Positions 17,412 through 25,557 of a DNA stretch of 64,000 nt are shown piece after piece. The DNA comes from Erythrobacter sp. UBA1916 (GTDB lineage Bacteria > Pseudomonadota > Alphaproteobacteria > Sphingomonadales > Sphingomonadaceae). The notes beneath the pieces were generated by a model. It saw only the letters and a program-made list of their open reading frames with translations. It had not been told where the DNA came from and searched no databases. Positions within the stretch are counted from its first letter, which is position 1. Every line of letters begins with the position of its first letter. Location: positions 220,907 to 284,906 of the forward strand of contig DDFY01000008.1 of the NCBI GenBank assembly GCA_002337385.1, given 5' to 3'. The position numbers and the translations under genes are program-made.

Positions 17412-17861
17412 ATGACAGAAGGATCGCAACGTCCGATAGCGGCAACCATCGCGGTGGTTGTTCGTGAGGGTCAGGTCCTGCTGGTTCGTAGGGCCAATCC
17501 GCCCGATGCAGGGCGGTGGGGTTTTCCCGGCGGCAAGATCGAAACCGGCGAAACCATCGAACAGGCTGCCATTCGCGAACTTTACGAGGAAACCGAGATC
17601 CGAGGCGAGGCCTTGCAAACCTTCACCGCCGTCGATGTCTTCGACCATGATGAGCATGGCGGGCTTCGTCGGCACTTTATCCTTATTGCCGTGCTATGCC
17701 GATGGTGTTCAGGCGAACCTGTTGCTGGTGATGATGCGCTCGAAGCCAGATGGTTCGACCTTGCGGATCTCGAGGACGCAAACGTCGCACTCAGTCTGAA
17801 TGTCAGCGAAGTTGCATGGCAGGCCGCCGCCATGCGCGATGATTTTTCCGAAACTCTATAA
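17412..17861 (+). CDS. NUDIX hydrolase (MutT/ADP-ribose pyrophosphatase-like)
   Basis: 149-aa NUDIX protein. The box GX5EX7REUXEEXGU is present (GGKIETGETIEQAAIRELYEE) at residues 37-57; the final Gly of the consensus is an Ile/Arg region, a mild deviation. It starts with VRRANPPDAGRWGFPGGK, typical of MutT/ADP-ribose-type enzymes that hydrolyse nucleoside diphosphate derivatives. The substrate cannot be read from sequence. It lies 38 bp after the decayed lysR and faces the integrase. Confidence 0.88.
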   Translation: MTEGSQRPIAATIAVVVREGQVLLVRRANPPDAGRWGFPGGKIETGETIEQAAIRELYEETEIRGEALQTFTAVDVFDHDEHGGLRRHFILIAVLCRWCSGEPVAGDDALEARWFDLADLEDANVALSLNVSEVAWQAAAMRDDFSETL

Positions 17862-17890
17862 CAGCCCTTGCCAGAAAGTTGATTGGGACA

Positions 17891-19276
17891 TCAGCCGAGG
17901 CTGCCGTTGGGATAGGCTATTCCCCGCTGGCCCTCCTTTGCCGCGGTTGGCCCGTGCGCTTGCAGCATAAGGAAACGTCCAAGCGCCGCCTTCCGCGAGC
18001 TTCGATCTAGCGCGAAGTGTGTGTTGGAGAGCGCTGCCCCGTCGAGTAGCGCCTGAATGTAACCCGACACTGTGTCGGCAGCCATGATGAGCGCAGCATC
18101 GAGGGTGTGGACGTAACGGCTAGTAATCGAGCCCGATGCGTGGCCGAGTAATGCCGCAATGGTGATCTCGGTGAAGCCCAAATCGTTCGCTATGCTGGCG
18201 AAGCTATGTCGAAGCGTATGGGCGGTGAGATCCGATAACTCCGTATCGGCGAAGATCTTTTCCCAATGGCGGGGAAAGCTGCCGAACGGCCCTTCGGAGT
18301 TCCTCTCACCTGGAAACACATAGACGCTGTCATCACCCGTCTGGCGCGCGTCGAAATACTCCACGATGGGCAGTCCCATCGGCCGAACTGACTGGCCCTC
18401 TTTGGTGTCTTCGAACCGGAAGGCGCTGCCTTCTGTGTCTATTTCCGCTTTCTTCGCCTCGATGATCTCTCCGCGTCGGCAGCCTGACATCGCGATGACC
18501 CGGATGATATCGACCGTTCTGGTGTAGCGCGGGTCCAGTGCTGCTTTGGCGAGGATACGCCCAAGAGTGCGATATTCCTCCTCGCTTAGCCGACGCTTGC
18601 GCACCGCGTCTTTTGGTTTGCGGACACCGTGAGCAGGATTGCCTTCAATGATGCCAAGTTCATCCCGCGCATAGGTGAAGATGCCGCCCAGCAGACCGAC
18701 TGTCCGGCTAGCCGCTCCAAGGCCACCTCGGACAATGGACTTGCCGCGCAGCTTGTTCGTCCTTTCTATGGAGCGCGTCTTGCCGGCCATGATGTCCTTC
18801 ATCATCGCTGTCACGTCCGCCTTGGTGACGTGAGTTACGCGCTTCGAGCCGAGCAACGGGATGATGTGGCGCGTGATCCGGCCGAGATCGGTAATCTTCG
18901 TGCTGGCCTTTTTGGGCCGTCCGCCTTTGCCGAGAATCCGGCCGGCTTCCAATTCAGCCATATACAGCTCGCACAATTCCTTGACCGACATCGCCCGGCG
19001 GGCGCCGTTCCGATCTTCGAGTGGGTCGTTGCCCTTGGCGACATCTGCTAGCGCTTGGATCGCCAACGTTCGCGCCTGTTCGGCGGTGACGGTGCCATGG
19101 CGACCGAGCTTCATCCGGCGCCGGACATTGTTGGAATTGCGATAGTCGACAAAATAAGTTCGCGTGCCTGATGGCAACACAAATACGCCGAAGCCTTTCA
19201 GATCGCTGCACCAAATAGTATATTGCCGATCGCGCAGGTCGGCTTTGTCGACGAGGGTTTTCGTCAGTTTTGGCAT
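17891..19276 (-). CDS. int: Tyrosine-type site-specific integrase (DUF4102 N-terminus)
   Basis: Recombinase that inserts and excises the element at tRNA-Arg. 461 aa: N-terminal DUF4102 arm-binding domain (residues 1-90, KGFGVFVLPSG...YRN), core-binding domain with basic linker (about 100-190), and C-terminal catalytic domain with the Arg of SGCRRGEI, the HTLRHS box, the LGHAS His and the nucleophile Tyr in SRYVHT. All catalytic residues are intact, so it should be active. The gene lies 180 bp from the att site and reads inward. The C-terminus runs about 50 residues beyond the Tyr. Confidence 0.95.
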   Translation of the reverse strand: MPKLTKTLVDKADLRDRQYTIWCSDLKGFGVFVLPSGTRTYFVDYRNSNNVRRRMKLGRHGTVTAEQARTLAIQALADVAKGNDPLEDRNGARRAMSVKELCELYMAELEAGRILGKGGRPKKASTKITDLGRITRHIIPLLGSKRVTHVTKADVTAMMKDIMAGKTRSIERTNKLRGKSIVRGGLGAASRTVGLLGGIFTYARDELGIIEGNPAHGVRKPKDAVRKRRLSEEEYRTLGRILAKAALDPRYTRTVDIIRVIAMSGCRRGEIIEAKKAEIDTEGSAFRFEDTKEGQSVRPMGLPIVEYFDARQTGDDSVYVFPGERNSEGPFGSFPRHWEKIFADTELSDLTAHTLRHSFASIANDLGFTEITIAALLGHASGSITSRYVHTLDAALIMAADTVSGYIQALLDGAALSNTHFALDRSSRKAALGRFLMLQAHGPTAAKEGQRGIAYPNGSLG

Positions 19277-19455
19277 TTTGCACCTCGCTAGAGCGGGTCC
19301 AGAAAACTCACCAAAATCTCACCACCAGATCGAAAACTGTGGGGTGACTTTGCGTAGTCTGGAATACTCTCATTGTCAATAAAGCACTGTATAAACAGTA
19401 ACTTATAGAGCTCTAGCGTTGGATTGAAAAGCCTGGCGTAGCGTTGTGGTTCTAG

Positions 19456-19500
19456 CTCCGAAGGCAGAGGCCACAGGTTCGAATCCTGTCGGGTGCACCA
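19456..19500 (+). other. Attachment site: 3' fragment of tRNA-Arg(CCG)
   Basis: These 45 bp match the tRNA-Arg(CCG) 3' portion: anticodon loop CTCCGAA, 3' anticodon stem GGCAG, variable loop, T arm (acagg-ttcgaat-cctgt) and acceptor end with encoded CCA. The sequence just to the left (tctag) cannot pair with GGCAG and no D arm or 5' acceptor strand is present, so the gene is interrupted exactly at the anticodon loop, the normal crossover of tRNA-targeting integrases. It marks the element/chromosome boundary; the intact tRNA should be at the far left end. Confidence 0.85.
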
Positions 19501-19796
19501 GCCTTGCTTCAAAAAACTTAGTCTATTGGCCGCGGGGAAGCTCCCCGCGAGGTGGCGCCTACATTGAAGGCGTGGCGGAGCACCCGTCACAGCGAGAATG
19601 CTCGCCTGTCCGAGAGACCGGCGGCTGCCGCATAGAGACTCGCGCGGGATCGAACTCCGGCGTCGGGCGTTCAAATTCCCGGCGCCTCGTCGAGCCCTGT
19701 CAGCATGCTGTAGGCAATGTAGGGTCTAACCGGCCTTTACACCGGGCGGCGTTTGTCAGTACCGGTTAACACAATAACCAAAAAGGGGCGTATCAC
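19501..19796. other. Intergenic chromosomal flank of the ICE
   Basis: No gene is seen in these 296 bp. It holds a tight hairpin (cgcgggga-agc-tccccgcg, 19,531-19,549) and a spaced dyad taaccgg...ccggtta (19,727-19,733 with 19,762-19,768). A stretch around 19,620-19,690 contains T-arm-like pieces (ggcgttcaaattcccggcgcc) but does not fold into a full tRNA. An SD-like aaaagggg precedes the next gene. Confidence 0.45.
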
Positions 19797-21422
19797 ATGC
19801 TCGTGCGAGGATTGTTTGAAGACAAGGGCGCGGAGAGAAATCTCGGCTTCTGGATCCCGCTTGCGGCCACTGTGGCGCTCGTCATCCTTGGGGTGCTGGT
19901 GCACCCGGGCTTCTTCTGGGGCCTGCTAGTCTCGGTCCCGCTGTTGCTGATCGCGCTTTGGGACATGGTGCAGACAGCCCACTCGCTGCGGCGCAACTAT
20001 CCGCTGACCGCCCGCTTCCGCTGGTTGTTCGAAGACCTTCGCCCCTTTCTGCGCTCCTACATCGTGGAAGGTCCGCTCGAAGGCCGGCCCTATGACCGGA
20101 TGTCGCGCTCGCTCGTCTACGCCCGGGCCAAGGACGAGGAAGACGCCCATCCCTTCGGCACCGAGCTTGATGTCTATTCCGAGGAATACGAAGCGCTGTG
20201 CCATTCGATCAATCCCAACGCCGCTGCGCCTAAGCGCACGCGGGTCAGGGTCGGGACCGATCAGTGCAGCAAGCCCTATGAAGCGGCCCGCCTCAATATC
20301 AGCGCGATGAGCTTCGGCGCGCTGGGCAACCACGCGATCGAGGCGCTCAACATGGGCGCGAAGATCGGCGATTTCTATCACGACACCGGCGAGGGCGGTC
20401 TTTCGCCCTATCACCTCAAGCATGGTGGCGACATCGTCTGGGAACTTGGCTCCGGCTATTTCGGCGCGCGGAACAAGGACGGCAATTTCGATCCCGATGC
20501 CTTTGCCGACAAGTCGCAGCACGAACAGGTCAAGATGACCGAGATCAAGCTGAGCCAGGGCGCGAAGCCGGGGCATGGCGGATTGCTGCCGGCGGCCAAG
20601 GTCACGCAGGAGATTGCCGATACCCGGCAGGTTCCGGCGCACGAGGACTGCCTTTCGCCGCCGGGCCACTCGGCCTTTTCTACGCCGCGCGAGATGCTCG
20701 AATTTGCCGCCAAAATGCGCGAGCTTTCTGGCGGCAAGCCGGTCGGCATCAAGCTGTGTCTTGGCATGCCGCACGAGATTTTTGCTGTCTGCAAGGCCAT
20801 GCTCGACAGCGGTATCTATATCGATTTCATCGTCGTCGATGGCGGCGGCGGTGGCACAGGTGCGGCGCCGCTGGAGCTGTCCGACCATGTCGGCCTGCCG
20901 CTGCGCATCGGCCTTTACTACGTGAACAACGCGCTGATCGGCACGGGTCTGAAGGACAAGATCAAGCTGGCGGCATCGGAAAAAGTGTTCTCCGGTTCGT
21001 CCATCGCGATGAACGCGGCGCTGGGCGCGAACTGGTGCAATGCCGCGCGCGCCTTCATGTTCTCGCTCGGCTGCATCCAGTCGCTGCGCTGCCATACCGG
21101 CACCTGCCCGACTGGCGTTGCGACCAGTTCGCCTGTCCGCCAGCGCGGGCTGGTGATCCCGGACAAGGCCAAGCGCGTGGCCAATTTTCAGTCGAAGACG
21201 CTCGACAGCCTGCACGATATCGTTGTCGCCTGCGGCCTGGAATCGCCCGATGAATTCACTCCGCGGCACCTGCGTCAGTGGAAGAACAATGCCGAGATGA
21301 TTCCGTGGTCGCAGATCGTGAATGAGGTGGAGCCTGGCAAGCTGCTGCAAGAGCCAGAGAGCACGCCCTTCGCCGAATATTGGCGCATGGCGGACCCCGA
21401 TACGTTCAAGCCGATGGTGTGA
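19797..21422 (+). CDS. Membrane-anchored FMN-binding glutamate-synthase-family protein
   Basis: 541 aa. Two N-terminal membrane helices (about residues 17-60) precede a GltB-type FMN/3Fe-4S domain: GDFYHDTGEGGLSPYH, the KPGHGG loop, GGGGGTGAAP phosphate-binding region and the cluster motif CIQSLRCHTGTCPTGVAT. In full glutamate synthase this domain transfers ammonia to 2-oxoglutarate. Stand-alone versions of this kind exist widely with no settled role. It lacks the amidotransferase domain, but a class II amidotransferase lies two genes on. The stop overlaps the next start by one base. Confidence 0.88.
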   Translation: MLVRGLFEDKGAERNLGFWIPLAATVALVILGVLVHPGFFWGLLVSVPLLLIALWDMVQTAHSLRRNYPLTARFRWLFEDLRPFLRSYIVEGPLEGRPYDRMSRSLVYARAKDEEDAHPFGTELDVYSEEYEALCHSINPNAAAPKRTRVRVGTDQCSKPYEAARLNISAMSFGALGNHAIEALNMGAKIGDFYHDTGEGGLSPYHLKHGGDIVWELGSGYFGARNKDGNFDPDAFADKSQHEQVKMTEIKLSQGAKPGHGGLLPAAKVTQEIADTRQVPAHEDCLSPPGHSAFSTPREMLEFAAKMRELSGGKPVGIKLCLGMPHEIFAVCKAMLDSGIYIDFIVVDGGGGGTGAAPLELSDHVGLPLRIGLYYVNNALIGTGLKDKIKLAASEKVFSGSSIAMNAALGANWCNAARAFMFSLGCIQSLRCHTGTCPTGVATSSPVRQRGLVIPDKAKRVANFQSKTLDSLHDIVVACGLESPDEFTPRHLRQWKNNAEMIPWSQIVNEVEPGKLLQEPESTPFAEYWRMADPDTFKPMV

Positions 21423-22381
21423 TGGTGCTGGAGGGAGCTGCCGCGGCGACACCGGCTCCGGCCGCGTCTCCATCCCCGGCCAGCAGCGATTCCTTTCAGT
21501 CGCTGGCCTCGCTGACGCATTATCTCGATCCCAACCATCTGTGGGGCGCAATCGGGCTTGGCGTCGTATTCCTGCTTTTCGGCTTTGCGCTGAGCTGGGC
21601 GATCCATCGGACTCTCAAGACGCTGATCGATCATGATCCGAACGAGCGGATCGACCGGATGACGATCAGCTTCATCCAGCATCTGGCCACGTTCATCATG
21701 TGGATCGTGCTGGCGCTGCTCTTCTCTCACCTCGTCCCCTCGCTCAACAAGCTGACGACATCGCTGCTGGCGGGTGTCAGCATCGTTTCGGTGGTGATCG
21801 GCTTTGCCGCGCAGTCCACGCTGGGCAATCTGGTGGCGGGCATCAGCCTGGTGCTTTACAAGCCCTTTCGCCGCGGCGACCGGCTGCAACTGACCACGCC
21901 CACCGGGCTGGAAACCGGTATCGTGGAGGACCTGTCGCTGGGGTATACCGTGCTGCGGACGTTCGACAATCGGCGCATTGTCCTGTCGAACGGAACAATT
22001 GCCAACCAGACCATGATCAACCTGTCCTCGGTGGACCTGCGCGTCATGATGACGCCGACGATTTCGATCGGTTACGATTCCGACATCGAAAAGGCGCGCG
22101 CGATCGTGCTGGAACTGGCCGAGGCGCATGACGATGTGTCCGAAGTGGTCGGCTGCCCGGTGGTGGCACTGGGAGGGTCCAGCGTGGATCTCTCGCTGCG
22201 GGCCTGGTGCGGCGATGCGAGCATGGCCACGGCGGTCGAGCACGATCTGCTGGAGCAGATCAAGCTGCGCTTCGACGAGGCGGGTATCGAGATACCCTAT
22301 GCCTATCAGAACGTTGTGCTGAGCGGCACGATATCAGCTGTGGGCGCGCAATCATCAACTGACGATGGCCGGAGGACCTGA
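21422..22381 (+). CDS. MscS-family small-conductance mechanosensitive channel
   Basis: 319 aa. Start ATG 21422 overlaps the upstream stop (TGATG) with a gtggagg-like site upstream; a further in-frame ATG at 21380 lies within the previous gene and is less likely. Three membrane segments follow; the pore helix has the MscS pattern LAGVSIVSVVIGFAAQSTLGN, then the beta domain with FRRGDRLQL and a C-terminal alpha/beta cage part ending near EIPYAYQ. It likely releases solutes on hypo-osmotic shock. It is sandwiched between two glutamate-metabolism-type genes. Confidence 0.9.
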   Translation: MVLEGAAAATPAPAASPSPASSDSFQSLASLTHYLDPNHLWGAIGLGVVFLLFGFALSWAIHRTLKTLIDHDPNERIDRMTISFIQHLATFIMWIVLALLFSHLVPSLNKLTTSLLAGVSIVSVVIGFAAQSTLGNLVAGISLVLYKPFRRGDRLQLTTPTGLETGIVEDLSLGYTVLRTFDNRRIVLSNGTIANQTMINLSSVDLRVMMTPTISIGYDSDIEKARAIVLELAEAHDDVSEVVGCPVVALGGSSVDLSLRAWCGDASMATAVEHDLLEQIKLRFDEAGIEIPYAYQNVVLSGTISAVGAQSSTDDGRRT

Positions 22382-23188
22382 ATGTGTGAATTGTTCGCGA
22401 TGAGTGCGTCGGTCCCGCACACTGTCCGCTACGAACTCGATCTCTTTGCTGCGGAAGGTGGAGAAAAGCATCGCAACCGCGACGGATGGGGCATCCTGTT
22501 TGCGCAGGATCGCGATGCCTACCTGTTCCGCGAACCAGCCCCCGCCGCCACAAGTGAACTCAGCCGGATGGTGGTCCGCAACGAGCGTCCGTGCAGGCAT
22601 CTTATGGCGCATGTCCGCCGAGCGACCGCGGGCGCACCGGCGCTGGAGAATACCCACCCTTTCGATCGCGTCGTGAATGGCAAGCGGATGGCTTTTGCCC
22701 ATAACGGTGGCTTGCCTGGGATCGAGGATCGCGATGATGCGCGCGAGCTGATTGTACACCGGCTCGGCGATACCGATTCCGAACTGGCCTTCCTGATGCT
22801 GCTCGACCGGCTGCGCCGCGCGGAGGCGGCTGATCCGGTTGCCCGTCTCGATGTGTTCGCGCGGTTTGCGGCGGAAATGCGCGAGCTGGGAAGTTCCAAT
22901 TTCCTGTTCTTCGATGGCGAACACCTGTTCGTCCACGCTGACCGGCGGCGCTTCGAAACCGAAGACGGGGTGACCGAGCCGCGCGAACCGGGTCTGAACA
23001 TCCGCAGCTTCGGTGAAGGCGATTGCGGCCAGGGCTGGAACGCACGCGGAGCGGGCATTGAGGAGATTTCCGGGCCGTTGCACCTTTTCGCATCGGTGCC
23101 GTTGGACCCGGAAGGTTGGGAACCGCTTCGGCGCGGAACAGCTTTAGTCTTGAGAGATGGGAAGATCGTGTCGCAATGCATGTGCTGA
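22382..23188 (+). CDS. Class II glutamine amidotransferase (YafJ/EgtC-like)
   Basis: 268 aa. Cys2 is the predicted N-terminal nucleophile (MCELFAMSA) after Met removal. Ntn-fold motifs follow: HRNRDGWGI, the MAHVRRAT Arg that binds the glutamine carboxylate, and FAHNGGLPG. It hydrolyses glutamine or a gamma-glutamyl amide. The start is immediately after the MscS stop (no gap), so it is operonic. With the FMN domain gene upstream it could supply the amidotransferase half of a glutamate-synthase-like activity, but that is speculation. Confidence 0.88.
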   Translation: MCELFAMSASVPHTVRYELDLFAAEGGEKHRNRDGWGILFAQDRDAYLFREPAPAATSELSRMVVRNERPCRHLMAHVRRATAGAPALENTHPFDRVVNGKRMAFAHNGGLPGIEDRDDARELIVHRLGDTDSELAFLMLLDRLRRAEAADPVARLDVFARFAAEMRELGSSNFLFFDGEHLFVHADRRRFETEDGVTEPREPGLNIRSFGEGDCGQGWNARGAGIEEISGPLHLFASVPLDPEGWEPLRRGTALVLRDGKIVSQCMC

Positions 23189-23244
23189 CATCTCGGGCAT
23201 AGGGCAAATGGCGGGCTGCCGGGCGTCCAAGCGAAAGGATGAAT

Positions 23245-24960
23245 ATGTCGAAGAACGTGGCGGAAATCGTGGTGGATGCTTTGCAGAAAGCGGGCGCAAA
23301 ACGCGTTTACGGAATCCCGGGCGATACCATCAATCACTTCACCACCGCTGTCGCCAAGAGCGACCTGCGCTGGGTGGGGGTCCGCCACGAGGAAGCCGGC
23401 GCCTTCGCCGCTGGCGGCGAATCGTACATGACCGGGGAACTGTCGGTCTGCGCGGGCACATGCGGGCCGGGCTCGCTGCACTTCGTCAACGGCATTTTCG
23501 AAAGCCACCGCAATGGTGCGCCCGTGCTGCTGATCGCATCTGACGTGGCGCGCACCGAAGCCGGCTTCAATTTCCCGCAGGAAGTCGACCAGAAGAAGAT
23601 TTACGAGCAGCACTCGCATTTCTGCGAATATATCTCGCACCCCTCGCAGGCGCGCCGGATCGTGACCAAGGCCGCGCAGGCCGCGCTGACGAAGAAGGGT
23701 GTGGCGGTCGTCATCGTCAATGGCGACATGTTCACCGAAACCGATGACGATGCGATGGACTGGGAGGTCTACCGTCCGCAGTCGATCTGTCGCCCGAACG
23801 ATGCCGAGATGGCCAAGCTTGCCGCGATGGTCGATGCGGCGGGCAAGGTGTCGGTCTATGCCGGGATCGGTGCCCGCGATGCGCGCGAGGAAATCATGGC
23901 CTTTTGCGACAAGGTGAAGGCGCCAATGGTGCACACGACCAGGGCGAAAGAGTTCCTTGAGCCGGACAACCCCTACAATGTCGGCGTGAACGGCATTCTC
24001 GGCAACAAGGCGGGCGTGGAAGCGCTGGAGGATGCCGATCTGGTCATCACGCTGGGCTGCGACTTTGCCTATACCCAGTACTACCCCGAAGCGAAGAAGA
24101 TCGCGCAGATCGATATCGACCCCACGCATCTGGGGCGGCGGTCGGCGATCCACCTTGGCCTTGTCGGCGATGCGAAGACGACGATGTCCGCGCTGCTGCC
24201 GCTGGTCGCGGCGAAATCGGACGACAGCCACCTCGAGGCCCAGCGCAAGCAGTGGCAAGAGGATTTGCAGGGCTATCTGAAAGAAGGCGAGGAACATGAT
24301 CCCTCGCTTATCCATCCGCAATTCGTGGCCAACATGCTCGACAGGAAGGCGGCGGACGATGCCATCTTCGTGTCCGATGTCGGCACCTCAATGGTCTGGA
24401 TGCTGCGGCATCTGAAGGCCAACGGCAGGCGGCGTTTCCTCAACAGCCTGCTGCACGGCACCATGGCAAATGGCTTTCCTCAGGCAATGGGGGCCAAGCT
24501 GGCCTATCCTGATCGCCAGGTCATCGCGATGTGCGGCGATGGCGGCCTGACCATGCTGATGGGCGATCTGCTCACGCTGGTGCAGGAGGATATTCACCTC
24601 AAGCTGGTGGTCTTCCACAATAACACGCTCGGCTTCGTGGAGATGGAGCAGCGCGTGGAAGGGCTGGTCGATCACTTCACCGGGCTGCACAATCCTGATT
24701 TTTCCAAGCTGGCGGAGGCTTGCGGGTTTGCCGGGTGGCATGTCGAGCAGGCTGGCGAGCTGGAGCCGGCGATGGATGCCTGGCTCAGTCACGAAGGGCC
24801 TGCCTTGCTCGATGTCCACGTCAATCAGATGGAACTTGTCATGCCGCCAAAGATCGAGGTTTCGCAGGTGGCAGCGACTGCCTTGTTTGGCGTTAAAGCG
24901 GTGCTAGACGGCAGGACCCGGGAGGTCGTAAACCTGCTGAGGAACAATTTCTTGCGATGA
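23245..24960 (+). CDS. ThDP-dependent pyruvate:quinone oxidoreductase-like enzyme (PoxB-like)
   Basis: 571-aa ThDP enzyme of the acetolactate synthase/pyruvate oxidase family, close in length to E. coli PoxB (572). N-terminal Pyr domain with catalytic Glu in VRHEEAGAFAAGG, central FAD-binding-like domain, C-terminal PP domain with the ThDP/Mg motif GDGGLTMLMGDLLT...FHNNTLGF. It would oxidise pyruvate to acetate plus CO2 and reduce ubiquinone. ATG 23245 is chosen because aaagg lies 6 bp upstream; ATG 23239 abuts it. The cyoABCD genes start 600 bp downstream, offering the matching quinol oxidase. Confidence 0.8.
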   Translation: MSKNVAEIVVDALQKAGAKRVYGIPGDTINHFTTAVAKSDLRWVGVRHEEAGAFAAGGESYMTGELSVCAGTCGPGSLHFVNGIFESHRNGAPVLLIASDVARTEAGFNFPQEVDQKKIYEQHSHFCEYISHPSQARRIVTKAAQAALTKKGVAVVIVNGDMFTETDDDAMDWEVYRPQSICRPNDAEMAKLAAMVDAAGKVSVYAGIGARDAREEIMAFCDKVKAPMVHTTRAKEFLEPDNPYNVGVNGILGNKAGVEALEDADLVITLGCDFAYTQYYPEAKKIAQIDIDPTHLGRRSAIHLGLVGDAKTTMSALLPLVAAKSDDSHLEAQRKQWQEDLQGYLKEGEEHDPSLIHPQFVANMLDRKAADDAIFVSDVGTSMVWMLRHLKANGRRRFLNSLLHGTMANGFPQAMGAKLAYPDRQVIAMCGDGGLTMLMGDLLTLVQEDIHLKLVVFHNNTLGFVEMEQRVEGLVDHFTGLHNPDFSKLAEACGFAGWHVEQAGELEPAMDAWLSHEGPALLDVHVNQMELVMPPKIEVSQVAATALFGVKAVLDGRTREVVNLLRNNFLR

Positions 24961-25024
24961 CGTCCGTCGCAGCTAGTTTGATCGCGAAAATCAACGCGGC
25001 TCGCCGCGCAAATCAGGAAAAGCC

Positions 25025-25462
25025 ATGATCCGCAAAGTTACATATGCCCTGCTCGCCCTTCCGGTGGTCCTCGCAATCTCCGCCTGCGGCGATCCCGAAG
25101 CGCAGCAGGAAGAGCAGCTCGAAACCGCCACGCTTGACGAGCCGGGCCTCGAAGATACCTCCGTCACTCCAGACGAGGCGCAATCTGAGGCGCTTACTCT
25201 GGCCGCACACCTTGCATCGGGCGAACTGGATAATGCCGAAGTGGCGACCACGCTCGAAGACCTCGATCGCCTGATCACCGCCAACATTGTCGAATTTCCC
25301 GAGGATATTCGCCCCGGTCTGACCGGGGACCTCGAGTCGGCGCATGCTGCTCTCACCGCCGAGGACATGGGCGCCCTGCAGGAAGCGGCCACCTCGATTG
25401 AGAACCGGCTGACCGAAGCGGCTCCTGCTTCCGACGAAGCCTCTGCCTCTGATGCCGAGTGA
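25025..25462 (+). CDS. Small acidic lipoprotein, function unknown
   Basis: 145 aa. A lipoprotein signal ends in the lipobox AISAC (Cys at about residue 21). The mature part is strongly acidic and Glu/Ala-rich with amphipathic helices, and its end is Ser/Ala/Glu-rich low complexity. I do not recognise a family. It lies between poxB-like and cyoA on the same strand and could be a helical envelope protein. Confidence 0.7.
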   Translation: MIRKVTYALLALPVVLAISACGDPEAQQEEQLETATLDEPGLEDTSVTPDEAQSEALTLAAHLASGELDNAEVATTLEDLDRLITANIVEFPEDIRPGLTGDLESAHAALTAEDMGALQEAATSIENRLTEAAPASDEASASDAE

Positions 25463-25474
25463 ATGACAGGCGCG

Positions 25475-25516
25475 GCCCCGAGCTTGCGCGCCGCGGCGCA
25501 GCGCCGGGTTCGGGGC
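25475..25516 (+). terminator. GC-rich hairpin after the lipoprotein gene
   Basis: Arms gccccga (25,475-25,481) and tcggggc (25,510-25,516) enclose a GC-palindromic loop (gcgccgcggcgc). There is no T tract, so it is a weak intrinsic terminator or simply a structured spacer before cyoA. Confidence 0.35.
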
Positions 25517-25557
25517 GCTCCTTCCCTCAGGCTTTGTAGCGCATAGGGAAGGTCCAA

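Larger units (their letters stand above)
1..19500. mobile_element. Right part of an integrative and conjugative element (ICE) in tRNA-Arg
   Basis: The segment combines a trb-type mating-pair operon, metal-resistance cargo, a tyrosine integrase and, at its right edge, a 3' fragment of a tRNA-Arg(CCG) gene. The fragment reads 5'->3' on the + strand, so the DNA to its right is what originally lay downstream of the tRNA and the DNA to its left is the element. The left end is outside the window; relaxase, coupling protein, trbB-D and the other att site are not seen. The layout recalls Tn4371-like ICEs, which also carry trb genes next to a lysR gene, but the tRNA target differs. Mobility is inferred. 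Confidence 0.8.

Noticed and set aside
19288..19674. Minus-strand frame reading across the tRNA fragment
   Set aside because: It contains the well-known spurious 'RQDSNLWPLPSE' translation of a tRNA gene, not a protein.
19600..19700. Possible second tRNA near the T-arm-like piece
   Set aside because: No acceptor/anticodon arms can be paired; stems mismatch in both orientations.
19926..21551. Long antisense frame (541 codons) over the FMN glutamate-synthase gene
   Set aside because: Opposite to a gene with clear motifs; His/Arg-rich junk composition.
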